A stretch of 31,758 nt of DNA from a bacterium UBP6_UBA1196 (lineage in GTDB: Bacteria > UBP6 > UBA1177): positions 1-31,758 of the forward strand of contig DBYC01000026.1 in NCBI GenBank assembly GCA_002310035.1. The letters run 5' to 3'. Below, piece after piece: positions 7,601 to 15,139 of this stretch (position 1 is its first letter; each line of letters opens with the position of its first letter). Made by a program: the position numbers and the translations under genes. The notes beneath the pieces were generated by a model. It did not search any database, was not told where the DNA came from, and saw nothing but the letters and a program-made list of their open reading frames with translations.

Positions 7601-8525
7601 CGTCTTTTTCCTCAAAATCTATGTTCTCGCGCGGATGCTTTTTATCAAATTCCCTGTGGATCGCCTCCTGCTCGACATGGGTGTAAATTTCGGTCGTATT
7701 GATGCTCGAATGTCCGAGAAGCATCTGGACGCTGCGTAGATCGGCACCTCCTTCAAGCAGATGCGTAGCAAATGTGTGGCGCAGTTTGTGGGGCGAAATA
7801 TCCTTGGTGATTCCTGCCAACACGGCAAATTCCTTTAGTTTTTTCCAGACACCCTGCCGGGTCAGCTGTCCGCCGCGGTTATTCAGGAAGACATATTCGT
7901 TGAAATCCCCTTTTTTCATCAGCTGATGGCGCATTCTGTCGATGTATTCATGCAGATATACCGCCGCATCGTCGCTGTAGGGAACGACGCGCTCTTTGCT
8001 TCCTTTGCCAAAAACGAGCAGAAGCTGTTTTTTTCTGAAAATATTTCCGAGCTTGAGGTCGATCAGCTCCGAAACACGCAGTCCCGACGAATAGAAAAGT
8101 TCAAGTATCGTTCTGTCGCGGAAACCCGATGCAGTGGAAGTATCGACAACCGAAAAAAGTCTTTGCAATTCCTCGTAAGTGAGGAAAACCGGCAAAGCTT
8201 TTTTGAGTTTGACAGGCTCTAAAATCTCAAGCATTTCCGGGATAATGTAGTCATCTTCAAGAAGAAATTTGAAAAATCCGCGTATGCTTGAAATGGCGCG
8301 TGCCAAAGATCGGTCGCTGAAATTTTTGTCGCGCGAAAGATGGATCACATATTCGCTGACATTCACCGAATCGGCTTGAGTCAGACATATCCCGCGCGAA
8401 TCCAGATATTCAAGAAAATCAGTGAGATCGCGTTCGTATGCTTCGACACTGTTCAAAGCCATCCGCTTTTCAAGCTTTATGAAATTCATATATTTTTTTA
8501 AAAGTCGCGAGTCGCTTTTGTTCAT
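7593..8525 (-). CDS. xerD: Tyrosine site-specific recombinase XerD/XerC
   Basis: A 310-residue tyrosine recombinase, the normal length for the Xer proteins that resolve chromosome dimers at dif. Residues ~6-95 form the SAM-like core-binding domain and ~110-300 the catalytic domain. The active-site set is complete: Arg150 (GLRVSEL), Lys174 (FGKGSKER), His246 and Arg249 (HKLRH), His272 (LLGHSS) and nucleophile Tyr281 (IYTHV). It sits inside a housekeeping operon, with no att site or integrase-like N-terminus, so a chromosomal Xer role is favoured over a mobile integrase. XerD versus XerC cannot be settled here. AGGA lies before ATG 8525. It overlaps ispD by eight bases. I did not find a convincing dif site in the window. 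Confidence 0.9.
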   Translation of the reverse strand: MNKSDSRLLKKYMNFIKLEKRMALNSVEAYERDLTDFLEYLDSRGICLTQADSVNVSEYVIHLSRDKNFSDRSLARAISSIRGFFKFLLEDDYIIPEMLEILEPVKLKKALPVFLTYEELQRLFSVVDTSTASGFRDRTILELFYSSGLRVSELIDLKLGNIFRKKQLLLVFGKGSKERVVPYSDDAAVYLHEYIDRMRHQLMKKGDFNEYVFLNNRGGQLTRQGVWKKLKEFAVLAGITKDISPHKLRHTFATHLLEGGADLRSVQMLLGHSSINTTEIYTHVEQEAIHREFDKKHPRENIDFEEKDDE

Positions 8526-8531
8526 TTTTTC

Positions 8532-9980
8532 CTAATTATAAAGAAAATTGTCCAGATTCTTCAGTGCTTCACGGTAAGAATCGATGTCTTTGTCCAAATT
8601 TCCGTGAGTTATCTGTTTCTGGAAAATCGTTGCCAGCACTTTTTTGCGTTCTTTGTGCCTGTAAATAAACATCATCAGTTCATAAATGCTCTCCCAGGAT
8701 TCGTTTCCGGTCGGTCTGATTGTGAAAATAGCAGCGAAAAGCCCCATTTCGAGCGTTCTCACAGCTTCTTTTTCGTTCATTTCGGAAGTCATGACTTTTC
8801 TCAAAGCAGCGGAAAGATAAAGTGCCCATTCAGGATAGGGTCCGTCACCTTCAGCAGCAGATCCCGGACTTTTCCGTTCCAGACCGAGATAGTCAAGATC
8901 GCCGCATTGCTCCAGCATCATCGAAATTTTCATGTCGCGGATTATGTTGTTCCTGCTCTCACTGCCGAGATGCTTCATTCCCGAAATCCAGTTCAGTTTT
9001 TCGGAAAGGAACCCGCACGACTTTTCGTCTTTCACGAAATAAGACGAGAACGCTTGAAGGTCTTTCTCCTTTTTAGTTGCTTCGATCCAGCCGACGGCCG
9101 TTTTTATGTCTTTAAGTTCGAGCCATCCGTCTCCAGCATTCTTTGTCATACCGAAATTCCTAAGAAGAACATAGCGGTATAAGCCTAACTCATTTCCTGT
9201 TCCGTATATTTGATTAAGAAAATTGTTTACGAAAGAATCCATAATATAATTGCCGTCTTTCGACATAGAGACCATGGTATTGAAAAATTCCTTAAAAAAG
9301 GGATCTTCGTCAAGATCTACTCCGCGCTCAAGATTTGAAAATATGAATCTGAAAGAAGAGGAAAGAATATAAAAAACGATTTTCTGCGAAATCACCGTTT
9401 CCCTGCCCTGCATTTTGTTCCGCATGTTTATCGTGGCGAAATTAAGAACTATTTCGGCTGTAAGCATGTCTGAAAGTGCCTTGGAATCCAGCGGTTTTCC
9501 GTCGTTGTTCCCGAAGATCATCGATTTTACATGCTCTTTCCTGTCTTGCGGAATTTCCGCATTTTCCAAAGAAAAACCGTTATTTTCATCTGGATTTTCG
9601 TTAATTTCGTTCGCCGCCATCTGAAGAAGATTGAAAAACTCGTCGTAAGGTTTGCCAAAAGAATCAGTATATATCTCAAGGTTCACCATGGCCATGAGCA
9701 GCGAAAGCGCGGGAAGAAACTGCCGCGTCCTTAGATAATAAAGGTAGCGCGAAGGAAACTGTTCCTGGGAGAAACTGACAGAATTGAGATATGAAAAAAG
9801 CGCCTTTGTGTCCTCATGCAGCAGACCGGATAGCGTATATGAAAATGTTTCGTGAGATTCGATCATAAAAATTTCAGGAAAAACAAGCGACGGTTCACAG
9901 GAACCCTCCTTTTCAAAAGCATAAAGACGAAAAAACATAAAAAAAACAAGTGAGGCAATGAAAAGTTTATTTTTGTTCAT
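8532..9980 (-). CDS. Predicted exported protein of unknown function
   Basis: 482 residues with a Sec signal peptide: MNKNKLF, a hydrophobic stretch and a probable cut after LYA near residue 21. No lipobox Cys is present at the junction. The mature part is largely helical, with many Leu, Phe and charged residues and no repeated motif or catalytic signature I can name; a helical-repeat scaffold is possible. The ATG at 9980 lies 14 bases inside the upstream SHOCT gene, and the stop is six bases before xerD, so it is embedded in the operon. Its place just below tamB hints at an envelope role, but that is guilt by association only. Confidence 0.8.
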   Translation of the reverse strand: MNKNKLFIASLVFFMFFRLYAFEKEGSCEPSLVFPEIFMIESHETFSYTLSGLLHEDTKALFSYLNSVSFSQEQFPSRYLYYLRTRQFLPALSLLMAMVNLEIYTDSFGKPYDEFFNLLQMAANEINENPDENNGFSLENAEIPQDRKEHVKSMIFGNNDGKPLDSKALSDMLTAEIVLNFATINMRNKMQGRETVISQKIVFYILSSSFRFIFSNLERGVDLDEDPFFKEFFNTMVSMSKDGNYIMDSFVNNFLNQIYGTGNELGLYRYVLLRNFGMTKNAGDGWLELKDIKTAVGWIEATKKEKDLQAFSSYFVKDEKSCGFLSEKLNWISGMKHLGSESRNNIIRDMKISMMLEQCGDLDYLGLERKSPGSAAEGDGPYPEWALYLSAALRKVMTSEMNEKEAVRTLEMGLFAAIFTIRPTGNESWESIYELMMFIYRHKERKKVLATIFQKQITHGNLDKDIDSYREALKNLDNFLYN

Positions 9981-10239
9981 TTTTTAGTTCGGCAAAAAGT
10001 CTCTTTTTTACAGTTTTAAATTCCTGCTCCGTTATTTTTCCGCTGTCGAAAAGATCGACCGCTCTTTCGATCCTGGCAAGCAGCGGATCCTGTCCGATCA
10101 CGACTTTGATCTGGCTGTTGAGCATTGTGAAAAGGGCAAATTCATTTGGTTCCATACCTAAATTTTCTGCTTTTTCAACAATCTTTTTAAACTGTTCTGA
10201 TGTACACAGTACTTCAATTTTATTAGCTTTCTTCATCAT
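9967..10239 (-). CDS. Small SHOCT-domain protein
   Basis: A 90-residue protein. The first half (KIEVLCTSEQFKKIVEKAENLG) resembles a short strand followed by helices, possibly ribbon-helix-helix-like. The second half, about residues 60-83 (AVDLFDSGKITEQEFKTVKK), fits the SHOCT motif, a short helix-turn-helix usually found at protein C-termini and thought to mediate oligomerisation. The ATG pair at 10239 and 10236 overlaps the end of the radical SAM gene by up to 17 bases, with AGGA just upstream; a much longer start would read through the neighbour. The 3' end overlaps the next gene by 14 bases. Function unknown; its constant coupling suggests a partner in the pathway. Confidence 0.75.
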   Translation of the reverse strand: MMKKANKIEVLCTSEQFKKIVEKAENLGMEPNEFALFTMLNSQIKVVIGQDPLLARIERAVDLFDSGKITEQEFKTVKKRLFAELKNEQK

Positions 10240-11134
10240 CCAAATCCTGGATCCAGCCGTCGAAGCCGTAGCTGTCAGCCAGTTCCGCAACCTGTTCGTA
10301 TTCTTCTTTAAAGAGTCTTCTGTTCAGTTTCGGGTTGTCAAGAGCTTTATAAGCCGGAAAATACTGGCTCATGACTGAAATTTTAAACTCAAGTCCGCGC
10401 TTTTTGTAATCATTCAGAACTCTCAATGTTTCCAAAGAATTGTCTATATAGTTCGGCAACACGAGATGTCTGATTATAAGACCTTTCTGCAGAATTCCGA
10501 GATCGTTTTCCACCCACGGGATATTTTTTTCAAGAAGCATATCCAAACATTTTAAAACAACATCAGCGTAATTTTTTATTGCGCACAATTCTTTAGGTGC
10601 TTCATTTGTGGCATATTTCACATCAAAAAGAAAGATATCACTGATTTTCAGAATGATCTTAAAAAGCTCTTCTGTCTGCGCGCCGTTGCAGTTATAAACG
10701 ATCGGAACTTTGATTTCGTTCCTGATATTTTTGAATGCACGGAGCACTTTACCCAAATATTGGTCGCTCGTGACAAGGTTGATATTGTGTACTTTTTTGG
10801 CCAATAATTTAGTTATATGAGAGGCAAACTCGTCTATCGAATAAATTCCACCGTTATTTTCCTGGCTGATAGGCCAGTTCTGACAGAAAACGCATTTTGC
10901 ACTGCAGCCCGAAAAAAAGACGTTTCCGGCGCCGTTCCAGCCGCTCACCGGAGGCTCTTCACCGTCGTGAACGGCAAAACTTGCGACTTTGATCCCGTCT
11001 TCGACCGCTCCGCAGAAACGGGGATTTCTGCCTCCGCACTTTATCGGACAGCATTTTCCTTTTTTAAACAGTTCGTCGGCACTTTCGATCAGAGCATCAA
11101 GCTCTTCGTCACTCAGCATTGAAAGAGAATTCAT
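10223..11134 (-). CDS. Radical SAM protein of the PflX/pyruvate formate-lyase activase-like group
   Basis: A 303-residue radical SAM enzyme. The [4Fe-4S] cluster motif is CSAKCVFC (Cys77, Cys81, Cys84) in FFSGCSAKCVFCQNW. The N-terminus carries extra Cys residues (CCPIKCGG at 28-35 and FCGA at 40-43) and HDGEEPPVSG, as in the PflX (COG1313) branch, which is annotated as uncharacterised Fe-S protein or PFL-activating enzyme-like. NINLVTSDQYLGKVL is also typical. A glycyl-radical substrate enzyme is not in the window, so the true target is unknown. AGGTG precedes ATG 11134. It lies seven bases after tamB and overlaps the SHOCT gene. The family is secure; the substrate is not. Confidence 0.85.
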   Translation of the reverse strand: MNSLSMLSDEELDALIESADELFKKGKCCPIKCGGRNPRFCGAVEDGIKVASFAVHDGEEPPVSGWNGAGNVFFSGCSAKCVFCQNWPISQENNGGIYSIDEFASHITKLLAKKVHNINLVTSDQYLGKVLRAFKNIRNEIKVPIVYNCNGAQTEELFKIILKISDIFLFDVKYATNEAPKELCAIKNYADVVLKCLDMLLEKNIPWVENDLGILQKGLIIRHLVLPNYIDNSLETLRVLNDYKKRGLEFKISVMSQYFPAYKALDNPKLNRRLFKEEYEQVAELADSYGFDGWIQDLDDEES

Positions 11135-11141
11135 AATTCAC

Positions 11142-14100
11142 CTATTCAAAAATATATTCCAGTTTAAAATCAAAACCGATACCGCCGTAATTAGTCTCGA
11201 GCATATCCTTGTTTTTCCAGCCGAGAACAGACTCGAACCACTTCGTCCTGTATTTCAGCTCGACGATCTGGTCGGTCGTATCGGACGGATTCGATTCGAG
11301 CATAAGGAAAAGATTCCTGTAAATTTCTTTTTCCGCAATAAGTTTAAGAACAGTTTTTTCGTCAAGTTCCGAATACTTAGGAACAAGTTCGAACTTGGAA
11401 AGCTTGAAGTTTTTCCTGACTTCAGTCGTTATTCCCATGATGTCTGTAGCCGCCGCGATCGCCAGATCACCCGAGAACTCGTCTCCGACATTTCCCCAGA
11501 GAAGAAGCGAACGAAGCTGCTCCTGGTCCAGCTGAGGCGTGCTGTCGAAAGTAATTTCCAGTTCTCCGTCGAAAGGATGCCCTATCGCATACATGGTGAT
11601 TCTGAAATCCTTGTTCGTGTCCTGGATTTTTGTCGTTACATTGCGCGTCGATTCAAAATCGAGGAAAGGATTTATTCCGTCGCCTTCAAACGAGATGTTT
11701 CCTCGCGTGACACTAAAATCATTCTGTTTATATTCAAGTTTTCCGTTTTTCAGGATGATCGATCCGTTAAGATCGGGTTTTTGGCTTGTGCCGCTCAGAA
11801 CAAGATCCATAAAAATATCTGACTGAATCAGATTTGTCCTTATCCTGATGTTGTTTTTTCCTGTTATTTTCAGGTTCAGATCCATCGGATTACTTTTGTC
11901 AAGCTGCGCGCTGGCCTTCTTTTTGCCGAGTTTGGAAATCATTTTCAGAAAATCGCTGTCCAGCGAAAGCGGCTGGTTGTAAATCACGTTTTTAAGCTCG
12001 ATATCGCCGCTCAGAGAAAACTGATCCTCGGAAAAAGCAATAAAATCAACATTTGCAGAAACCGCAAAATCACCGATAGCGGCATATTTTCCAGTAAGAT
12101 TGACAGCCGACACATTCACAGAGGCATTTTCAAGCGGCATAAATCCGGTTCCCTGACCTTTCGCGGTAAGTTTTCCGTCTCCGGCATTGCCGCTGAGCTG
12201 AGAAAGAGTCCATTTGTTGTTCTCGATCTGAAGTTGTCCGTTGAATCCTTTGAAAACGATTCTCGGATCCGGTAGTGTGTACGAGAAATCTGAGACTGTA
12301 AGCATGCCGTTCAGAATGGAATCTTTATATGCAATGTCGAAATAAAGCCTGCCGTCCAGGTTTCTGGAGCGGAAACTTTCCGACATCCCCAAAGGCCTTA
12401 GAAAAAATATTCCGTTCGCATGCATGTCAGGGTTCAAATCTTCGAAACCTATGCCGCCTTCAATGTAAAAATTGGTCGTTTCGCCTTCAAAATAACTTTT
12501 TTCCTTCAGCCTAAGTCCCGAGAAATCGCCTGAAATCACAAACGGTTTTACATTCTGCACGAAAAATGCATCCTTCTTGACCTTGAGACTTTTGACATCG
12601 ATATCGATCAGTTCCCCTTTTACAGTAGCATCAAGAGATATTTTCGCGTAAAGGTCGTCTTTGTTGTACCTGAAACTGTCGACAGACATTTCAGCGTTCA
12701 GCTTTTCTTTGTCGAGTTCTGGCATTTCAACCAAAAACTTTATACTTTCACCCAAAGTTCCGTTGACGGAAACATCCATGTTTTCGCCGGAATAAGCGGC
12801 ATCGACAACCAGATTGCCCGCTTTCACCGTGTAGGCTTCAATGCCTGGAATTTCAAGATGCCCGGTGATATTCGGTGAAGAGAGAAGTCCTGTCAGCCTG
12901 ACATCCAGAGTCGGCTTTCCGAACGAAATATCTTCGTAGAATTCAAAATCCTCAGGGTAGAACGAATCGAAATAGGCCGAAATATTGCTGTCCAGATCGG
13001 CTTTGGCAAGCTCGGCATCGACTTTTATAGAGTTCCTTCCGTAAAGGATCTCCCCTTTTCCGCCGAGATGTTCCGCATCCTTCTCGAAAAGATCGACCTC
13101 TATCGAATCAACGATTTTCGTGTCACCGTTTTTGCCTTTCTTTTTAAGATCTTTGATCTTGGCCTGCGCACTCAGCTTGGATAAACCGTTTTTAAAAAGC
13201 CCTTCCGCCTGAAGCATTGCTGTACCAGTGAAATCTTCTGTGTCTACCCCGAAAAGAGCCGAAGCATCGGAAAGTTTTCCCTCTGCCTTGTTTATTTTAA
13301 AGTAGACAGGAAAGGCATCGTCGTTGAAATTTATAGAAACTATCGAATCTTTTGAGGAAATTGTCTTCTGTCTGATTTCGTTGATGAGAATATCAAACAC
13401 AAAATCCTTCAAATTAATGTCGATATCACAGAAATCAGAGTTGAACCCGGCCATGTGGCATGCTTTGCCCTTAAAATTGCTCGTAATAAGCGGATTTGTG
13501 TAAAAATTCGTGACAAGGACCTCGATCGGTCCCTTGCCTCTTACTTTAAAGCCAGAAATCATCCTTATGTCATCAAGGTCGATCCATGAACCGCGTACGA
13601 TCGGAATGTGGAATTTCATCGTGTCGGCAAAACCGTAATACGAACCTTTCAGCATAAGATGAGAAGAATCGTTCTTTGTTCTGGCCACAGCATCTTTCAG
13701 GTCAACACCGTCTGGACTTATCGCAAGATGACCTGTGACATAGACATCGCGGGGCAGATCAAGAAGCTTCTTGTGCATGACATCGAATTCTGTGACGATC
13801 AGGTCGGCTGTCATATCCTCCGCCTTAAGCTTATCTATCTCGAAACGGTATGAAACCGTTCCTGAAGCGATCATGTTGACAAGTCCGCTTGTCGTCATTC
13901 TTCTCAGACAGTCGTCAAAATCAAAATCGTAGAGCCTGACAAATCCTTTAACATTTCTTTTCGCATATGGAAATTCACCGTCAAGAGATATGCTCACCTT
14001 GTTTTTGTGGAAAAAATTCAGCCTTTCAATGAATGTTGTGGTCGGAGTGATCCTTATTTTTCCGTGAATATCCCACGGTCTGAAACCTTCGGCATTCAGA

Positions 14101-14999
14101 TCCGAAACGGTGATCAGAAGATCCATTTCAGGAAGCGCACTCATAATATCGAGATTTATTTTTTCCGAATCGGCAGCATTCTGCGGTTTTTTGTAGAAAT
14201 TGTTTTTCACAAGTCTGGAAAAATATGTCGGTATATTTTCGGACTCGAAACCGAGATAAAATTCTCCGGAAAGGTTTATTCCAAACATTTCACCTATTTC
14301 GTCCAGTTTTACGGCTATCGTGCCCGCAAAAAGATCCTTGTTTTCCTGCGGCTGCTCGGCATTTATCGAGATCCCTTCCGAATTCAGCCTGATTTCATTG
14401 AGAGCGTAATCCTTGTCGTCCGCTGTGAAATCGACACTGAGATCCAGATTCAGGTCTTTTTTCATAACAGAAGCGGCAGCGACAAAAATATCCGGCATAT
14501 CAAGCCTGTAGAAACCGTTCCCTGAAAGCGAGTTCTTTTTCGCCGCCAAAATAGTCTTTTCGCCGTTTTTGAGAGTAAAATTGAGGTTTTTGATATTGAT
14601 TTCCTCTAAAGGAAAAAACGGCGGTTTCGTCGGAAATTCGAACGGTTCGCTTTCTTCCTCTTCTTTCGAACCAAAAGCTCCGGTATCAATAACAATATCG
14701 GTATTCACAGCCTCAAACAAACCGACCGTGATGTGGTTTTTGAAAATTCCTGAAAACTTTTTTCCGATCCTGAGCGAAAGCGACTCGATTTTCACATTTA
14801 TCCCTTCACCTTTGGAAAAGACGACATCATTGATAGTGAAAGTACCATCCCAAGCAAGGTGAGGCGTCCTGAAATCATAGTGGATTCCGAAATATTCCGA
14901 AAGAACGAACTCTGTCAGCGGATAAAAGGCAAATTTTATCAAAAAGATAAAACCTATAAAAAGAAGAAAAAGCGATGAGAGAAAATTCTTTATCTTCAC
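11142..14999 (-). CDS. tamB: TamB-like translocation and assembly module protein
   Basis: A 1285-residue AsmA-like protein. An N-terminal membrane anchor (residues ~5-30) is followed by more than a thousand residues of repeating beta strands, as expected for a periplasm-spanning lipid-transfer groove. The last ~350 residues fit the DUF490/TamB C-terminal domain, with the LDQEQLRSLLLWG motif and an aromatic C-terminal strand (FDFKLEYIFE) typical of outer membrane contact. TamB acts with TamA or on its own in phospholipid transport or outer membrane protein assembly; no tamA is seen here. The frame is open back through the tRNA gene, giving a spurious N-terminus starting MSRVRVPSPAP. The GTG at 14999 is the first sensible start downstream of the tRNA, though its ribosome binding site is weak. 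Confidence 0.9.
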   Translation of the reverse strand: MKIKNFLSSLFLLFIGFIFLIKFAFYPLTEFVLSEYFGIHYDFRTPHLAWDGTFTINDVVFSKGEGINVKIESLSLRIGKKFSGIFKNHITVGLFEAVNTDIVIDTGAFGSKEEEESEPFEFPTKPPFFPLEEINIKNLNFTLKNGEKTILAAKKNSLSGNGFYRLDMPDIFVAAASVMKKDLNLDLSVDFTADDKDYALNEIRLNSEGISINAEQPQENKDLFAGTIAVKLDEIGEMFGINLSGEFYLGFESENIPTYFSRLVKNNFYKKPQNAADSEKINLDIMSALPEMDLLITVSDLNAEGFRPWDIHGKIRITPTTTFIERLNFFHKNKVSISLDGEFPYAKRNVKGFVRLYDFDFDDCLRRMTTSGLVNMIASGTVSYRFEIDKLKAEDMTADLIVTEFDVMHKKLLDLPRDVYVTGHLAISPDGVDLKDAVARTKNDSSHLMLKGSYYGFADTMKFHIPIVRGSWIDLDDIRMISGFKVRGKGPIEVLVTNFYTNPLITSNFKGKACHMAGFNSDFCDIDINLKDFVFDILINEIRQKTISSKDSIVSINFNDDAFPVYFKINKAEGKLSDASALFGVDTEDFTGTAMLQAEGLFKNGLSKLSAQAKIKDLKKKGKNGDTKIVDSIEVDLFEKDAEHLGGKGEILYGRNSIKVDAELAKADLDSNISAYFDSFYPEDFEFYEDISFGKPTLDVRLTGLLSSPNITGHLEIPGIEAYTVKAGNLVVDAAYSGENMDVSVNGTLGESIKFLVEMPELDKEKLNAEMSVDSFRYNKDDLYAKISLDATVKGELIDIDVKSLKVKKDAFFVQNVKPFVISGDFSGLRLKEKSYFEGETTNFYIEGGIGFEDLNPDMHANGIFFLRPLGMSESFRSRNLDGRLYFDIAYKDSILNGMLTVSDFSYTLPDPRIVFKGFNGQLQIENNKWTLSQLSGNAGDGKLTAKGQGTGFMPLENASVNVSAVNLTGKYAAIGDFAVSANVDFIAFSEDQFSLSGDIELKNVIYNQPLSLDSDFLKMISKLGKKKASAQLDKSNPMDLNLKITGKNNIRIRTNLIQSDIFMDLVLSGTSQKPDLNGSIILKNGKLEYKQNDFSVTRGNISFEGDGINPFLDFESTRNVTTKIQDTNKDFRITMYAIGHPFDGELEITFDSTPQLDQEQLRSLLLWGNVGDEFSGDLAIAAATDIMGITTEVRKNFKLSKFELVPKYSELDEKTVLKLIAEKEIYRNLFLMLESNPSDTTDQIVELKYRTKWFESVLGWKNKDMLETNYGGIGFDFKLEYIFE

Positions 15000-15017
15000 G
15001 CGGCACCATCTAAAAAA

Positions 15018-15093
15018 TGGAGCGGGCGACGGGACTCGGACCCGCGACATCCGGCTTGGGAAGCCGACACTCTACCAACTGAGTTACGCCCGC
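15018..15093 (-). tRNA. tRNA-Gly with anticodon CCC
   Basis: A 76-base cloverleaf on the minus strand. The acceptor stem GCGGGCG pairs with CGCCCGC, the D arm is ACTC/GAGT, and the anticodon stem TCGGC/GCCGG carries the loop TTCCCAA, so the anticodon is CCC (reads GGG). The variable loop has five bases, the T arm is GCGGG/CCCGT, the discriminator is T, and CCA is encoded. It lies 18 bases upstream of the tamB start and is probably processed from the same transcript. Confidence 0.95.
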
Positions 15094-15105
15094 AAAAGCC
15101 GCAAA

Positions 15106-15133
15106 TTTATACTCTTTAAGGCCTGAAAGTCAA
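15106..15133 (-). promoter_or_regulatory. Promoter of the tRNA-Gly-tamB operon
   Basis: On the minus strand TTGACT (15133-15128) precedes TATAAA (15111-15106) by 16 bases, placing the transcription start just before the tRNA 5' end at 15093. No terminator was seen between the tRNA and tamB, so the tRNA would lead a long mRNA reaching the YhfC gene. Confidence 0.7.
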
Positions 15134-15139
15134 GAATAT

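Noticed and set aside
7593..8525. xerD as a mobile-element integrase marking an island
   Set aside because: Length, complete Xer motifs and tight overlap with ispD indicate a housekeeping recombinase; no att repeats at the nearby tRNA were seen.
10989..11822. 277-codon plus-strand frame across the radical SAM and tamB junction
   Set aside because: It crosses the 5' part of one conserved gene and the 3' part of another on the opposite strand; no domain seen.
15000..15050. N-terminal extension of the TamB frame starting MSRVRVPSPAP
   Set aside because: These codons are the tRNA-Gly gene and its 3' flank read as protein; this string is a common artefact of tRNA read-through. The GTG at 14999 is used instead.
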